A stretch of 64,000 bases of DNA from Arbacia lixula. Its lineage: Eukaryota; Echinodermata; Echinoidea; Arbacioida; Arbaciidae. Where the stretch lies: the NCBI GenBank assembly GCA_963669155.1, contig OZ022587.1, forward strand, positions 23,095,074 to 23,159,073, given 5' to 3'. A program made the translations under genes and the position numbers. Below the pieces are notes generated by a model. That model did no database searches. It was not told the DNA's origin and was given only the letters and a program-made list of their open reading frames with translations. How positions within the stretch are numbered: the first letter of the stretch is position 1; each line of letters begins with the position of its first letter. Shown one piece after another: positions 33,414 to 45,658 of the stretch.

Positions 33414-33434
33414 ATCAATCAATCAATCAATCAA
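33353..33434 (+). repeat. (ATG)n and (AATC)n microsatellites
   Basis: A short (ATG)n at about 33355-33370, then aataaaac, then about 13 copies of AATC (33381-33434). The order AATAAA plus tetranucleotide run resembles the 3' tail of CR1/L2-type LINEs, but no LINE coding sequence precedes it. Confidence 0.9.
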
Positions 33435-34280
33435 TAAGTTATATCACTGTTTGTGCCACTGCTGTAGCTGTAGATGAGGTGATTAAATCAGACAAATGGT
33501 ATGACAGGAAGTTTGTTAGTTTCATCTTTGGAATGTCATCATTCAATAATCTTAAAGTCATTACATAACTTCCATAAATTCTGTAATTAAATAAAGAAAG
33601 CATACTAAATGCATGAAATATCACATCAACATCGTTTCTTTGTGTCTTAATTGTATTACATGTAAATTATGCTGGTAATAAATCCGATAGAATATAGAGT
33701 AACCTGTGCATGGTTCGGTTGGGTTCATGATTCTGTCATAAAACCATAGTTCTTTGAATAATATCACAGAAATTGGAAAAACACACATGAAAACAAATCA
33801 CAGTAAAAAGTACAGTCACATACATCACCACTGTACAAAAATCATTCTAAAAGTCAACAGAAAAATTCACAAAATTATTGATCAAAATTACCTCCACACG
33901 ATGCAAAATAAATATTGTGCAATTCTTGGCTGATGTGCTAAGAAAAGAGGGTAGAGGAAAAAGTGTCAGAATAAACTAAAATGATGGAAATGTTCCGAAT
34001 ATTGTGGCAAGCATGAAGTTGATGTTATGATTTGCATATGTGCCATTGCACAGCTAGCAAACTTGACTGTATCTCCCATCAAAGGAATGATAACTTTCTG
34101 AGACCATGTCAAACTTTGCCATCGATGAAAAGTCAGATAGGGAGAGAATCAAAATGTGATTTTGTGCAAAAAATTACTACACAGCTGTCTTTCAAGTAAT
34201 GGGTAATAAAAGTAATGATTATGAGTCGTAATTATTACCAAACCGGGTCTGACATTCAATTGGTCAATCTTGAGATGAGT
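33435..34280. other. No gene recognised
   Basis: Unique AT-rich DNA without recognised features. Confidence 0.4.
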
Positions 34281-34281
34281 T

Positions 34282-34358
34282 CTTCCTGGGATCTTCAAAT
34301 AAAAAAATACTGCGACCCATGGTCATTGCAGCATGGCACTTCCATCAATAACGGGACC
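34282..34358 (-). mobile_element. SINE-body fragment
   Basis: ttcctgggatcttcaaat, gacccatggtcattg and gcagcatggcact align along their length with 18090-18170. Lacks the tRNA-like head and the terminal motif. Confidence 0.55.
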
Positions 34359-34373
34359 TTTTGTCTTTACTAG

Positions 34374-34560
34374 CACTTCAATTCAATTTTTACTTTATTT
34401 CACTCAATGCAATACACAGTAAAACAATAGACATACACATGAACATGAATAAATAACAAATATGTAAAACACAGAAAAACAACATTGCTTTAGATAGTAG
34501 CAGCCAGCAAAAAGAAACCTTATATAGGGCAGACCCCAAAATTACATTGATAGTTTATGT
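34374..34560 (-). mobile_element. Possible LINE 3' tail
   Basis: Read on the minus strand, the segment ends ttgagtgaaataaag then taaaaattgaattgaag: a polyadenylation-like AATAAA and a short TTGAA repeat, the style of 3' ends in several invertebrate LINE clades. No reverse-transcriptase residues remain, so the assignment is tentative. Confidence 0.3.
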
Positions 34561-34734
34561 TATTTTAGTTTAATTATATTGATAGTTTAACAGTCTGTGA
34601 AATGACTTCGACTCCTTATCTTTAACCTAGAGTATTGCTGCAGCGATATGAACGAGGTAGGAGGGTAGCTCCATGCACACCAAAGTGCACTCCTGTAACC
34701 CCATGTCACTGTGGGGCTGGACGGGTGCAAGCGT

Positions 34735-34952
34735 TGGGATGGGGGATGGGGGATGGGGGATGGGGGGGGGGGGGAGGGGGGTGAAGATGAGGGGGACAAG
34801 GGAGATGGGCGTAACCCAACACCCAGGAATTATCACAGCAAACAAAGCGATTCCCAGGAACATCATCACATAATTCTGTTATTTCATTTTTTTGTTTGGC
34901 ATCCAGAAGAAGAGGATGGAGGAGATAGGGAAGGGGGGGGGGGGGGGGGCGA
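34735..34952 (+). repeat. (GGGGAT)n and poly-G runs
   Basis: Four copies of gggggat at about 34739-34762 grade into a G run, and a second long G run lies near 34927-34949. Potential G-quadruplex DNA. Confidence 0.85.
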
Positions 34953-34954
34953 GC

Positions 34955-36640
34955 AGGATACCTCTATGAATATGCCTCGATGTAGTCTTGCTTCCAGGTT
35001 AAAAAAAAAGGGTAATTTGTTAAATATGTACAGTATAATTTGGATAAGGTAAAATCGATATTTCTAGCACAATCTAAGTATATTTCTTATTTCAAGCATT
35101 CACATGTATAGTCCTCCCTTCACCTACATTACAGGTACGGAATACAGAGCTTTTAACATAAATTTTGAGCCTACTTTAAAGCAGAATGTTTTTAATACCC
35201 ACATTGATTGTACTTGGGGTGACTTGCACTGAGAATATTTTTATTAATGAGGGAGCATATTCATAATTCACGTTCATAATAGCAACGATATAAATAAACC
35301 GTATAAGACGTCACAAACAGGCTATTGATCAAAGAAAGTTCGTGTACTGATGGGGAACAAGTAAGTCTTACAGTGATCACTGAAAGGTCATCTTGTACTG
35401 AATAGAAGGTACATACCATGCCATGCCTTCACTACTCATCCTACTCCTAACCTTGTACTTTATAGATCACCTGCTACTGTAAGGACAACAAAATTAACTC
35501 TGAATATTTCAAGAGTCCCGCCCCATTTCTACATCAAGCCTTTTCAAATTTTTATGACTTTCAAACAAGCTTATCGTTGGTCGAGCCCCCCTCATTACTT
35601 ATGCGAAGGCCGGCAGTGCCAATGTTACGGACGCCGGTGTAAATGAAACATGCGGTTCATCATGCATCAGGGGGTTGATAGGCCTAAACCAACTGTCCTT
35701 GGTTCGAGACAACTCAAATAAAATATTCATGCAGGTTGTGGTGATCACACAAGATTGCTCTCTCCAACTTCCAAGTAACCCATTGAATATCAGATCATAT
35801 CGGACATCCAACCTGAGTGTACTTTTGACTTGATGATATTGATAACAACCGCTGCATCTTCGTGTATGGTGATTCTCAATGTCCTGCAAAAGCACCTTTA
35901 AAGAAATAAATGGATAGAATTTATGGCCCACTCAAAGCTATGTGCACCATCTCCTCTCCTTAGGGAGCTTTCCTTGCCAAGCAGCCACAAAGTATGTGAT
36001 TATTGTTCATCTTCATCTCCCATTCAGCTTCCAATAAACACTTGGGGAGAGAAAGTTGCAAATATCTTGAATGAGACTTCCTGGTTCTACACACTCACAA
36101 TATGTCCCAGTATCTCCACTATTAGTGAGGTTTTGATGTTGACTTTATGTTCTATAAAAATCCTGGTACAAGGACATTGCTGTTCAATGATAGTAACCAT
36201 TATTTCTCTTAAACATAAACTAGTGATGACTCAATACAACCAATTTCTAATTTACCGAGAGTGATATTGCTAATTTGCCTTATGAAATATTGATGTTACT
36301 TCTTTGACAAATCCTTAGCTTGACTGTCGTATGAGCACACTAAATATCTTGCATTTTTCACAAAGAATTATCCGACTAGCAAATCATCCAGTGCAATTAC
36401 TGGTCGGAGTATTAAGGGTTATTTAGGTTTATTTTAGGCAAGGAACTCTTCGCCTTAGTCATTTCCTGTTGCCATAGCGAAGCACCTGTTGTTGTCTTTG
36501 ATCCATTGTCTTGGCTCTCCTAGTGAGTGAGGGGATTCACAAATACTTCATCCTCCTTCTCACAGACACGTAACACGGAAGCAAGATGTTCATCTCACAC
36601 AGACACAGATAGACTCATCAAACTTATCATGGATACCACT
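34955..36640. other. Mostly unique DNA, no gene recognised
   Basis: The shared motif TGTGCACCATCTCC lies at 35941-35954, the complement of the SINE-body end. Otherwise no repeat, RNA gene or supported exon was recognised. Confidence 0.4.
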
Positions 36641-36648
36641 GCTTAAAG

Positions 36649-36856
36649 CAGGGCTGCCAACCTTAATCAAAACATTTTAGTGTTGTTAAGGCTGAAAATC
36701 AGTATTTTGATGGAAAAATCAGTATTTTTTTAAGTGAAGACAATGAAACAGCCCATGAACTAGAACTTATGAAATCAGTATTTTATATGAAACCTATAGT
36801 ATTCTTTTCAAATTTCAGTATAAAATACTGAAAATCAGTACTACTTGGCAGCTCTG
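36649..36856. mobile_element. Small foldback element with 6-bp target duplication
   Basis: A 208-bp element. The left end CAGGGCTGCCAA is inverted at the right as TTGGCAGCTCTG (one mismatch). It is directly flanked by TTAAAG at 36643-36648 and 36857-36862, a perfect 6-bp duplication. The interior repeats aaatcagtatttt several times in both orientations. The CAGGG-type end recalls hAT elements, but those normally duplicate 8 bp, so the superfamily is left open. Confidence 0.8.
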
Positions 36857-36862
36857 TTAAAG

Positions 36863-37165
36863 GTGTACTATAAAAGTGGTAACAATTAGGCCTATGCTGC
36901 CTACTTTGACAAAGGAAGCAGGTAACAAAAGAGACTTTTCTAGTAAATGAACAAAATGTGTCTGTCACTTGCATTAACATCAGTGCAACACCACATCATG
37001 CTAGATTGAATATCTCACAGCAAGATGAATACTTCTTCTCTAGATTTTGCCTGTATGTAAGGAGTGCTGGGTACAATCTAAGAGCACCAATAACTCAAGT
37101 TTGAATGATTTGTCACTCGCTTCCTTTTGTCATAGGAGTGCTGCCATGACACCAGGTACCATTCT
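36863..37165. other. No gene recognised
   Basis: Short unique interval between MITEs. Confidence 0.4.
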
Positions 37166-37167
37166 CT

Positions 37168-37245
37168 TTGGATTTCAGGATCCCATAGAAGTTGTCATTG
37201 ATAGCAAAGTTACCATCAATGGTAAGTTTTATGTAACCATGCCCT
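37168..37245 (+). mobile_element. Half element of MITE family C
   Basis: agaagttgtcattgatagc, aaagttaccatcaatggtaag and ttttatgtaac match the right half of the elements at 37454-37612 and 37707-37865. The left half is missing or diverged. Confidence 0.7.
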
Positions 37246-37453
37246 TTGTTTATCCCTAGTGTGACACACAATGTACACATGTACAAAAGGACGGTTACCC
37301 AAAAATAATCTTCTTTTAGGTTGTGAGCGCTGGTCTAAACAATTTGTAGGAAAGTGGTCAGCTCCTTGTGTGCATTGTCACATTTTTTGCACCAGGATTA
37401 ACTTCACACAGGACTTTTGTCTGGCACGGAAAGAGTCAACTCTTAATACACCA

Positions 37454-37612
37454 GGGCCCTGTTGCATAAAACTTACCATTAATGGTAACTCTGTCATCAA
37501 TGGTAACTACCCTGGTAACATCGCTCAACAGTCAATCAAAGTCAAGGTTTTTATAGAAGTTGCCATTGAAGGCAAAGTTACCATCAATTGCAAGTTTTAT
37601 GCAACAGGGCCC
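37454..37612. mobile_element. MITE family C, complete copy
   Basis: A 159-bp near-palindrome with ends GGGCCCTGTTGCATAAAACT and its inverse, AGTTTTATGCAACAGGGCCC-like. Internal ACCATTAATGGTAACT units are themselves palindromic. Five further copies or parts are in the window. No clear target duplication. Confidence 0.9.
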
Positions 37613-37706
37613 AGCAAGGCATATTTGCAACAGCAATACACACAAATCCCAGAGAGCAGCATTTTGTCTGGCAGAAGATTGGTGAACTACCACGCTGTAT
37701 CAATCA

Positions 37707-37865
37707 GGGCCCCGTTGCATAAAACTTACCATAAATGGCAACTCTGTTATCAATGGTAACTACCATGGTAACACTGCTCGACAGCCAATCAAATTCAAGG
37801 TTTCCATAGGGGTTGCCATTGATGGCAGAGTTACCATCAATGACAAATTTTATGCAACAGGGCCC
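37707..37865. mobile_element. MITE family C, complete copy
   Basis: A 159-bp copy, starting 94 bp after the previous one ends, in the same orientation. Ends GGGCCCCGTTGCATAAAACT and TTTTATGCAACAGGGCCC. Contains the asymmetric core agccaatcaaattcaagg that orients it. Confidence 0.9.
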
Positions 37866-37988
37866 AGATAAGTTTGACATGACCACTGTCATGTTTCTTG
37901 TTGCCATAGTAGTGGACACAAACCATCAAGCGGCATTCTATTTGGCATTACTACAGTACATGGAACGGGAAATAACAACACTGCTGGA

Positions 37989-38153
37989 GGGTGTTTCACT
38001 AAGCTGTTCGTAAGTTACGAACGACTGGTTATCCCTTCTTTTGTTAAATGTGTTACCACACTTTCTTCATTGAGAATCTGATATAGCACAAGAAGGGATC
38101 GCTAGTCGTTTGTAAAGTCGTTCGTAACTTACAAACAGCTTGGTGAAACACCC
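37989..38153. mobile_element. Foldback MITE family D
   Basis: A 165-bp element. The left end GGGTGTTTCACTAAGCTG (from 37989) pairs with the right end CAGCTTGGTGAAACACCC (to 38153), and inside this cgtaagttacgaacgact pairs with agtcgttcgtaacttac. The loop holds the unique sequence around 38040-38100. It ends in a poly-C run, so the right boundary is uncertain by a few bases. Confidence 0.85.
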
Positions 38154-38249
38154 CCCCCCCTGTATTCATATCTTCATTAGATGTGCCTAGAGTTGTGTTT
38201 TGAATTATGATCACAAAATGTAGGTAAGGTATCAACTTTTACCAGAAAA

Positions 38250-38330
38250 AAAAAGGAGAGAGAAAAGTGAGAGACAGGGAGAAAGAGAGGCAGAGTGAAA
38301 GTGAGAAAGAGAGGGGAAGGGAGAGATAAT
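38250..38330 (+). repeat. GA-rich low-complexity patch
   Basis: Short purine-rich stretch of agagag/gaaaga repeats. Confidence 0.7.
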
Positions 38331-38439
38331 CTATGACAGTGACTCATACTATTATATCAGGATGTATACTCTTCTAACTTTTTATAAAGGTTTTGGTGTC
38401 AAGAAGAACACAAGAACATATATAAAGTTCAAAGTGAAA

Positions 38440-38650
38440 TGTTTCTTGCAATGGGAATGGGGAATGGAATGTGGAAGTTACTTGTTAGTATCGACACGAT
38501 AGTGACTCTTGACATTATGTTTCTTGCATTTAGGAATGGAATCTGGAAGTAAATTATCATCATTGATGCGATTGTGAATGTTTGCATTGAAATGTTGCTT
38601 GAATTAAGGAATGAAAGTAAATTGTCTCTATTGACAAAACAGTGGGCACC
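38440..38650 (+). repeat. Degenerate tandem repeat, three copies of about 76 bp
   Basis: cttgca/cttgaa followed by ggaatggaatctggaagtaa recurs at about 38445, 38523 and 38597, with atcgacacgat / attgatgcgat / attgacaaaac in register. Moderately diverged. Confidence 0.7.
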
Positions 38651-38654
38651 TATA

Positions 38655-38995
38655 TTGTCTTTCTGTTCTTCTCTTGGTAATTTGAATGTCTGTCAGCGAA
38701 GAGCTCACTTTCAATTCAAATTACCTCTGCCTGTCTTCTCCTGTCCCTGACAAACAGACTTTATTCCTTGGTTTCTTCTTGGTAGCAAAGACACTCACAC
38801 TCCGTAACCCGAGCTGATTATGCTGGGGTTGTGGTCAGAAACTAAATCTTCAAACTGGTGATTTTTCTCCGCGAATCAAGCAGCGGACGCACAAACAGTT
38901 TTTGCAAGTCAAAAGACGGCTACGCCGGACGAGAACCAATGTGCAGACACGATCCGTTTAATTTAAAGACGGGCAGAAGATGCGGTCTGCCGTGG
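38655..38995. promoter_or_regulatory. Complex CpG-containing segment, possibly regulatory
   Basis: Repeat-free sequence with CpG-rich stretches near 38865-38960. The CpG density and complexity contrast with the adjacent GA tract. No coding frame is supported, and no specific sites are claimed. Confidence 0.15.
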
Positions 38996-38999
38996 TAGG

Positions 39000-39915
39000 G
39001 GGTAGAGAAGGGGAAGCCAGGTGATCAGGAAAGGAGATGGTAAGAAGAGAAGAAGCTGGTCTGGAGTGGTGAGGAGGATAAGAGCAGCTTGATTAAGATG
39101 GGAGCAGGGAGAGGGGAGGGGAGAGGAGAGGGGGATTAGGGAGAGGGGGATTAGGGAGTGGGGGATGGGGACCAGGGAGGGGGGTGAAAGCAGCTTGATT
39201 CATGGAGAATGATGGGAGCAGGGAGAAGGGAGGGGAGAGAAGAGAAGGAGAGGGGGATCAGAGAGAGGGGGTAAGAGCAGGGAGAGGGGAGGGGAGAGAA
39301 GGAGAGGGGGGAGATTCATGGAGAGGGGGGAGATTCATGGAGAGGGGGGGGGGTCAGGGAGGGGGGTGAATAAGAGCAGGGAGAGGTAAGGAGAGAGAGA
39401 GAGAGAGAGGGAGGTGGGGGGATCGGGGATTGGGGAGAAGGGGGGGGTGAGAAGGGGGGTGAGAGCAGCTTGATTAAGATGGGATCAGGGAGGGGAGAGA
39501 ATGAGGGGGAATCAGTGAGAGGGGGATCAATGAGTGGGGGATCAAAGAGAGGAACGATTAGTGAGAGGGAGATTACAAGGAATACAGAAAGACAGAAAGT
39601 TGAAGAAGAATACACACAGTGATAGAAGAGGATTTTAATTACATTTCTTGGAGAGCTCATGTGTATTTTTGATAAAAGAAGGGATAGAAGTAGAGCGACT
39701 ATGATGAGAGAGGGACAATAAAAAGAGTTGGAGTTGTAGAGTGAAAGAGAGGTGAGGAAAAAACAGAAAAATCAGAAAGAGAAAGAAAGAGAGGAAGTGA
39801 GAGAGGAAAGTGAGAGAGAGAAAGACAAAGTGGAAGAGAGAAAGAGAGAGAAAAGAAGAGTGGTGGAGAGCATAAGCACAAGAACACAAAGATAGAAAGT
39901 TAAAAGAGGAAAAAT
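39000..39915 (+). repeat. GA/G-rich polypurine block
   Basis: Irregular minisatellite of gggagaggggaggggagag and gagattcatggagag steps (the latter doubled near 39311-39340), then gaaagagagag repeats to about 39900. Minus-strand Ser/Pro/Leu frames are artefacts. Confidence 0.9.
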
Positions 39916-40425
39916 GTAAGAAAGTTGTAGACATCTAAGAAGAAATAAGTTTCATGAAGTAGGCAGACGGATAGACAATCAAAATAAAGTTGAGAATACA
40001 AGATTTCAAAATTACTTCACTCAAGAGAGATATGGAGAAAATTTATTAGCAAAATTAAAATACAATCAATAAAACAATTTTAATAAAATAAAAAGTCACA
40101 GAAAACTCAATCGACCATTAAAAAAACAAGGACTTCTATTCATGAGCAGAAAAACTGATGGTAGAAGAAAGAAGAATTATTTTTGTAAATTTAACGTAAA
40201 TTAAACAGACCTTTACAAAAACATTGAAATATGTTAACATGAATGTCAGTTTGTGAACATGCATTGATGAACCAACAGAGATTCTCATGACGAGGGACGT
40301 TAACACATCTGTCTTTCCAATTTAGCATCCAGTAGAAACTCAGACGAGTTAAATTCAAACAAAAACAGAGCTGTGGAGTTGGTAATTTGAGTCTGGATTG
40401 CAAGTCATGTTTAATTCCATGCCAT
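39916..40425. other. No gene recognised
   Basis: AT-rich unique sequence. Confidence 0.4.
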
Positions 40426-40429
40426 CAGG

Positions 40430-40760
40430 CGTTGCATTTCAACCCAAACTACCAAACCGATTTGCTGTCTTTACGATCCGAGTGGAGATCGCCGGACCAG
40501 ATTCCCCCGCACGCACGCCGACGTGCTAGCGCAGTCCACGCCTGTCAGTTACCGTGGCGATCGTCCATGACCAGTTGCGTCTCAATCCTGTTTTAATGTG
40601 ATTATGAAAGCGCATTGATTTCAGGGGAACGAGTGTTTGCTTACATCCCATTTCCAAGTCATTAAACACCAAGCGAGGAAGGGGGTGCAGGAGAACCCTC
40701 ATTTGACTTGGATGAGGGGCGCACGTACCCCACCGGTTGCTTCCCAAACTTCTCAGAGCA
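40430..40760. promoter_or_regulatory. CpG-rich unique segment
   Basis: Clustered CpGs at 40470-40570 (gatcgccggacc, acgcacgccgacgtgctagcgc, accgtggcgatcgtcc) in an otherwise AT-rich neighbourhood. Could be regulatory or an unrecognised exon. The frames on both strands have no recognisable domain. Confidence 0.2.
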
Positions 40761-40764
40761 GATG

Positions 40765-41255
40765 ACAACGACAAGATGGCAGTATTTTCTCTGGTGTACA
40801 TGACTTATTAGAGGATTAGCTTGTCTTATGTATTGATATCAGATTGCATGAACCTTGTGAATCACTGTAAGGTCAGTCACATGAAGTAAGAACAGAACCT
40901 TAACTCTCATCTTAGTTTGCTTGGACTGCCTGTCAGTGCACTACTTTATAGCTACTAATTTGGAGTAGCTTCCACAAAATAACTTTTAACTTATCTTTTA
41001 AGATAAGTTTAAGGTATTCTCAGGAAGGAGTAACATAATGTAAGTCCATTCCCCAAGACTGAGCGTATCAAGACAAAAATGTGTTCTGAAAGTAACACAC
41101 TGCCCACTTAAGTCTCAACACAGACAGCTTGGGTATGCTGTTAACATTTGGACAAACAACGACAGAGACGCGAGTCTACAAATTCAGAAAAGTTTGAAAT
41201 TATCATATATCTGTGGAAACATAAATGTTCATTTACTACAAATGTGTGATGCAGA
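40765..41255. other. No gene recognised
   Basis: Unique sequence. A short palindrome ttatcttttaagataa lies near 40993-41008. Confidence 0.4.
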
Positions 41256-41259
41256 TTTT

Positions 41260-41660
41260 GGAAAAGGAAAGGAAAAAAGAGAGCAGGAGAGGTAAGAGAG
41301 AAAAACAAGAGGTAGAGAAGGGGAACAGAAAGAACAGAGACAGATAAGGAAAGGAAAGATGAGAGAGAATAGAAAGAAGTGTGAAGGGTACAAATAAAAG
41401 GAGAAGATAAGAGGAAGGGCAAGATGAGAGAGGATAGAGTGAAGGGGAAATGAGAGAAGTGGAGGAAGAAAAGAGAATGACTAGAAAATAAAGTGAGTTG
41501 TATGGGGGAAATAAAGAGGGAAGAGGAAAACTTATTGAGGGAAGAAGAGGTATGAAGAAAAAGAAAGAAAAAAGAGCCAGGAGCTAGAGAGAGATGAGAG
41601 ACAGTATATGAAAGAAAGCTAGGGAGGGGTATAAAAAAGCAGTGATATGAGAGGAGAGAT
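41260..41660 (+). repeat. GA-rich low-complexity tract
   Basis: Purine-rich plus strand (gagagaaaaacaagagg, gaagaaaagagaatg). Irregular, without a clear period. Confidence 0.8.
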
Positions 41661-42400
41661 AGGAGAAAGGGATGTCCTTTTTATTGTTCATCACATATAC
41701 TAACTTTATTCATTTTATATACAGTATAACAGAAAAGAGCAGATTTCCTGACTTCTTATTGAGACGTAAGGTTCTGTATTAGCAATGACAAAGGTCTATA
41801 TACGAGATGGAGTTGTCCTAATTATAATATAGCACAGTTTGATAACAACAAGTTGTCATGTGACATCTGTTGACCTCACCATAACGAGGTCATGTCAGTG
41901 TTTAACAAAACATTAGAAGGCAAGTTAACTGCTAGATTAGCTAACTCACATCCATGTATCACAGAGCCCAGCAGCTCCCAGTAGCTCCAGGTTAAATTAA
42001 TCCTTGTAAACGACACGTGCTCCGTATAAAAATTATTCACAGAAACTAACCCTATCTCTTTACCTTTCTAAGCCCACCCTACACCCACTTAAAAAAACAA
42101 ACATCCCCTCGTACTTCTGCAACGAATGAAATTATCTACCAACCAACAGACGAGACAGTCCTTGGCAAGCTCTAATAAATCACATCAGTTTGGAGAGAAA
42201 TTCAATCTGGACAGAATACCTGTAAAAACAGGTGTTTTTAGATTGGATAAATGTCTAACTCGTTTTCCTATTTGTCTCATTTGGGGCTTAAAATCAAATT
42301 AGTAATAATCAGTTTAGACAACTGGTCAGTGGCCTGTGCTTAATTTCATCAGGATCAATTGCAGCACGTAGAAAATAAAACGGGATATTGTAACTCGTGA
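41661..42400. other. No gene recognised
   Basis: Unique AT-rich DNA with a small hairpin acctgtaaaaacaggt near 42218-42233. Confidence 0.4.
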
Positions 42401-42404
42401 TTAA

Positions 42405-42700
42405 CGATGGCTCTACTCGCCCCCAGGTCTGGTGAAAAAGCTAATGCAAATTCATCACGTTGCATTATGGGATACCTACGCAGTTGTGTCTTGCCTTTGT
42501 TTGCATCATTTGTTATTTTCTCTTCGACCTGTCTAAATGTTTTCTGGAAGTCAGGGCTGTAAAATCCCCCAGGTGGCTTTCCTACGAGGGATTCCGCCGT
42601 CTCTCTTGCGCTCCCTTTCCCCTCGTAACATTCCTCTCACGGCGCCCAGCTCAGGAGAGATAACGAGGGAAGATAAGACTGGCCGGCTCATGAAATATTG
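42405..42700. promoter_or_regulatory. Candidate regulatory segment with octamer
   Basis: ATGCAAAT at 42444-42451, then ttgcattatggga near 42459, in repeat-free DNA. The overlapping frames at 42460-42836 have no recognised domain. Weak. Confidence 0.2.
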
Positions 42701-44485
42701 CCCAAACGAGATGGAAGCATTCCTTATAATGGATGGCACTCTCACACCTGGATATATTGGGTGGGGAGTCATAGTCAGGGACAAAGGGCTTGATAAGGAG
42801 AAGGATTCCACTGGTCATTCAACTGAACAACTTTGATCTGGTAATTGATGATGACAAAATAAATGACACTGAAATCTGTTTATAAAGACTAATAGGGAGA
42901 CTAGATATGTTGTTTTTATTAGCAGGTGGCATCTATGTACAGGTGATCCAATTAAGATTTCAATTGAAAATACTCTTCAGGGACAGCACAACGTTAAGCC
43001 TTTAAAAACGGGTGTTTTTTTTGTAAAAATTGGTTGCTGCCCTTTCAAAATGTGTAAACTTGTTAAGTTGTAAGTTTTCATGAAAAGGATGTACACACAA
43101 GAGGAAAATTTAAATGAGGACACTTAATGAAACTTGTCTGAAATATTTGACAACAAAGCATTGACAACATGAAACATAGAGAATATTTCTTTAAGTGATT
43201 TTAATCTAAGGTGATGTTTTTTGTGGGGCTTTCTCATTTCATTTGAAGTTGCTGAGTCCTGACATTTATCCTGACTCTATGAACTCTGATAAAAGAATGA
43301 CCGTCTCCAGCTGTAAATGTTCTGTCAATACCTTCCCTCAAACTGCTATTGCTATGTTTTGTCCAACTGTGAATAAAGTATTAATCATTGGGTACATACA
43401 GCATTGGCGACATACGTGTGGGAGAAGCTTTTGCAACTCTCTCAGAGATAGCTGGGCAATCTAAGGATTGACCAATTCACATCCATATTTACAACGAACT
43501 TCAAGATTAGCAGTATTGGGTCAATGTTGTTTATAGCTTTATAACTATTGCAAAATACCATGACAACACCTACAATGCTTAGAGCTCATTGGTCGATTCT
43601 ACGGAATTTACAATTAGTGCCTTGTGCAGTTCAGTTGTACAAATTCAGATTCAGTTCAGAATTTATACAGATTCACACAGTTGGTTCACACACAAGTATA
43701 AAATCTCCCTGCACTTCACCAGTAACCATGGCAACATGGCTGTTTAAAAGGACCTGATGAAAACTGTTACCAGATGACAGATGGACCCAATGCCACCAAC
43801 TTACGAAGTCAAAGAAAAATTAATTATTCCCAGGCAAACAATAAATGTATGTTTTGTAGTACATCATAGAGAACATACTACATTTTGATCAATTTTGTAC
43901 AACATACCTGACAGCAGCAAGCAGCAGTAGAAACAAAGAAAAAACATTGTTTTCTCATATTGATTTTCATGATGGAATTCACAATATCATATTTTATAAG
44001 AAGAAACTGACACTAAGGCCAATATGTGCACCGTAATATGTATACTTTTTTTATGAATGGCACACTGCCAATGTAAATGAGATCGATTGTTCATCCTCTT
44101 TTATCCACAAATTTCTCCACAAATTTAGTTTTTTTAGTTTAGAGCTAATCTATTTCTATCAATTCTGAGGTTTAAAATGTTTTGTTTATTCGTACAGATC
44201 TATCATTAGCTGATGATGATAACTGTGAATAGTTGGCACAAAAATTTGAGTTAATAAACATCACAAAATAAATAAACTTCCATTAATCATGACAATTGCT
44301 GAGCTTTGACTGAATTACTCTGAAAAAGCAATATAGAAATCTCACATTACTTCTTTGTCTTAAGTAGGGCACCACTTTTTAATTTTTGCACCAGTAATGT
44401 GCATAAATCCAATTGGGGAAGCACTTTTGCCAGCACTAAAGAGGTTTACAAAAAGCGTTGCAGTTATTTCTTTACAATAGAATTA
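42701..44485. other. No gene recognised
   Basis: AT-rich unique DNA. None of the window's repeat families occurs here. Confidence 0.4.
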
Positions 44486-44489
44486 TCTT

Positions 44490-44720
44490 ATTTCAGTAGT
44501 AAGTCTGAGAGGGAGACTATGAGCGGGGAGGGGGGCAACTGAGTCATCGCTGATACGAGAGGGGAGGCATGGAGCACCCTATTGAAGGCAGCCGTGTAAT
44601 TGGGGAACCTTATACCCTTCCCGCCCTGGGGCGTCACATTGGAGACTCGCACCGAAACATGGGACACACACAAAAAACGGACGGAAACTACCGGGGGAGA
44701 AAATACTCACAACATCTGTA
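44490..44720. promoter_or_regulatory. Candidate regulatory segment
   Basis: Complex, GC-richer DNA with ctgagtcatcg (AP-1-like, about 44539) and ggggcgtcac (about 44629). Motif-only evidence. Confidence 0.15.
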
Positions 44721-45655
44721 ATTTGGTTGTAAGTTTTCTCTTCATGTTCTGTCATTTTATTCTCGGTGAAGAGAAGGAGGTTGGTTCCTTTGTGCTATCT
44801 TAAGGGGCGGGGAATTAGTCCTGACTTTAAACAGAAAAATCAAAATTTGAGATGGAAATTGACGGTGAAAATTCATTACATGGGTTCTTTGTCGGAAGGG
44901 ATTAGTCTGTCCTTGAGTTGTGATTACAAATCAATGCGTCTACCGGAGATGGACTTGACATTATTCCTGCACTTTCCTTCCACTTCAGACCATTTAGTCC
45001 TTCCCTTTCTTTATCTCTATCTCCCGCTGAATGCCTCTGAAGATGACAAACAAAAGAGCAAAAAAAAGAGAGTCAAAATTAGCTTTTTAATTTGATATTG
45101 TTTGCGTGGCTTGGAGAGATCCAGTTTCTGACTGCTTGGGAATCAACTTTTCCATTTTCATATTTTCCCCCCAAACAGACAGATAGTATTTCTCATGCTT
45201 GGCCAATCTGTTCAGATTAATTGGCTGTCCTTTTGTTTCTTTGAGTTACAAACTCACTTGACAAATCTACTCTGAATACTGTACTCTGTATTTAGTTCAA
45301 TTTGTTAGAATAACTCCCTAAATTGTTCAAAAAATGAAACAATCAAAGATTTCATAAGAATGCATACTAATATCTGGATCACCATTTACGTGCAGGTAAG
45401 CTCAAAGCCTTGTTAAAAACACAATTTCACTCTACCTCTTGATTTGTCCTGTTCTAAAAGCCCACTTTGTTTTTAAAAAATTCTTATATTCAAACTTTTT
45501 GACAGAGTAGACTTTTCAGTTGGAAAAGAAATAAATATCTCATCATAGATAAATAAAGAATGGAAATGCCTCCTATACAATTAAAGATATCAAATTGCAT
45601 TTTTTATACCAAATATACAAACACTTGTTTTTAACCTGTTGTAAGCGGAATCTCC
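44721..45655. other. No gene recognised
   Basis: Unique DNA. The 109-codon frame near 44766-45095 has no recognised domain and ends in a Lys-rich A tract. Confidence 0.4.
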
Positions 45656-45658
45656 ATA

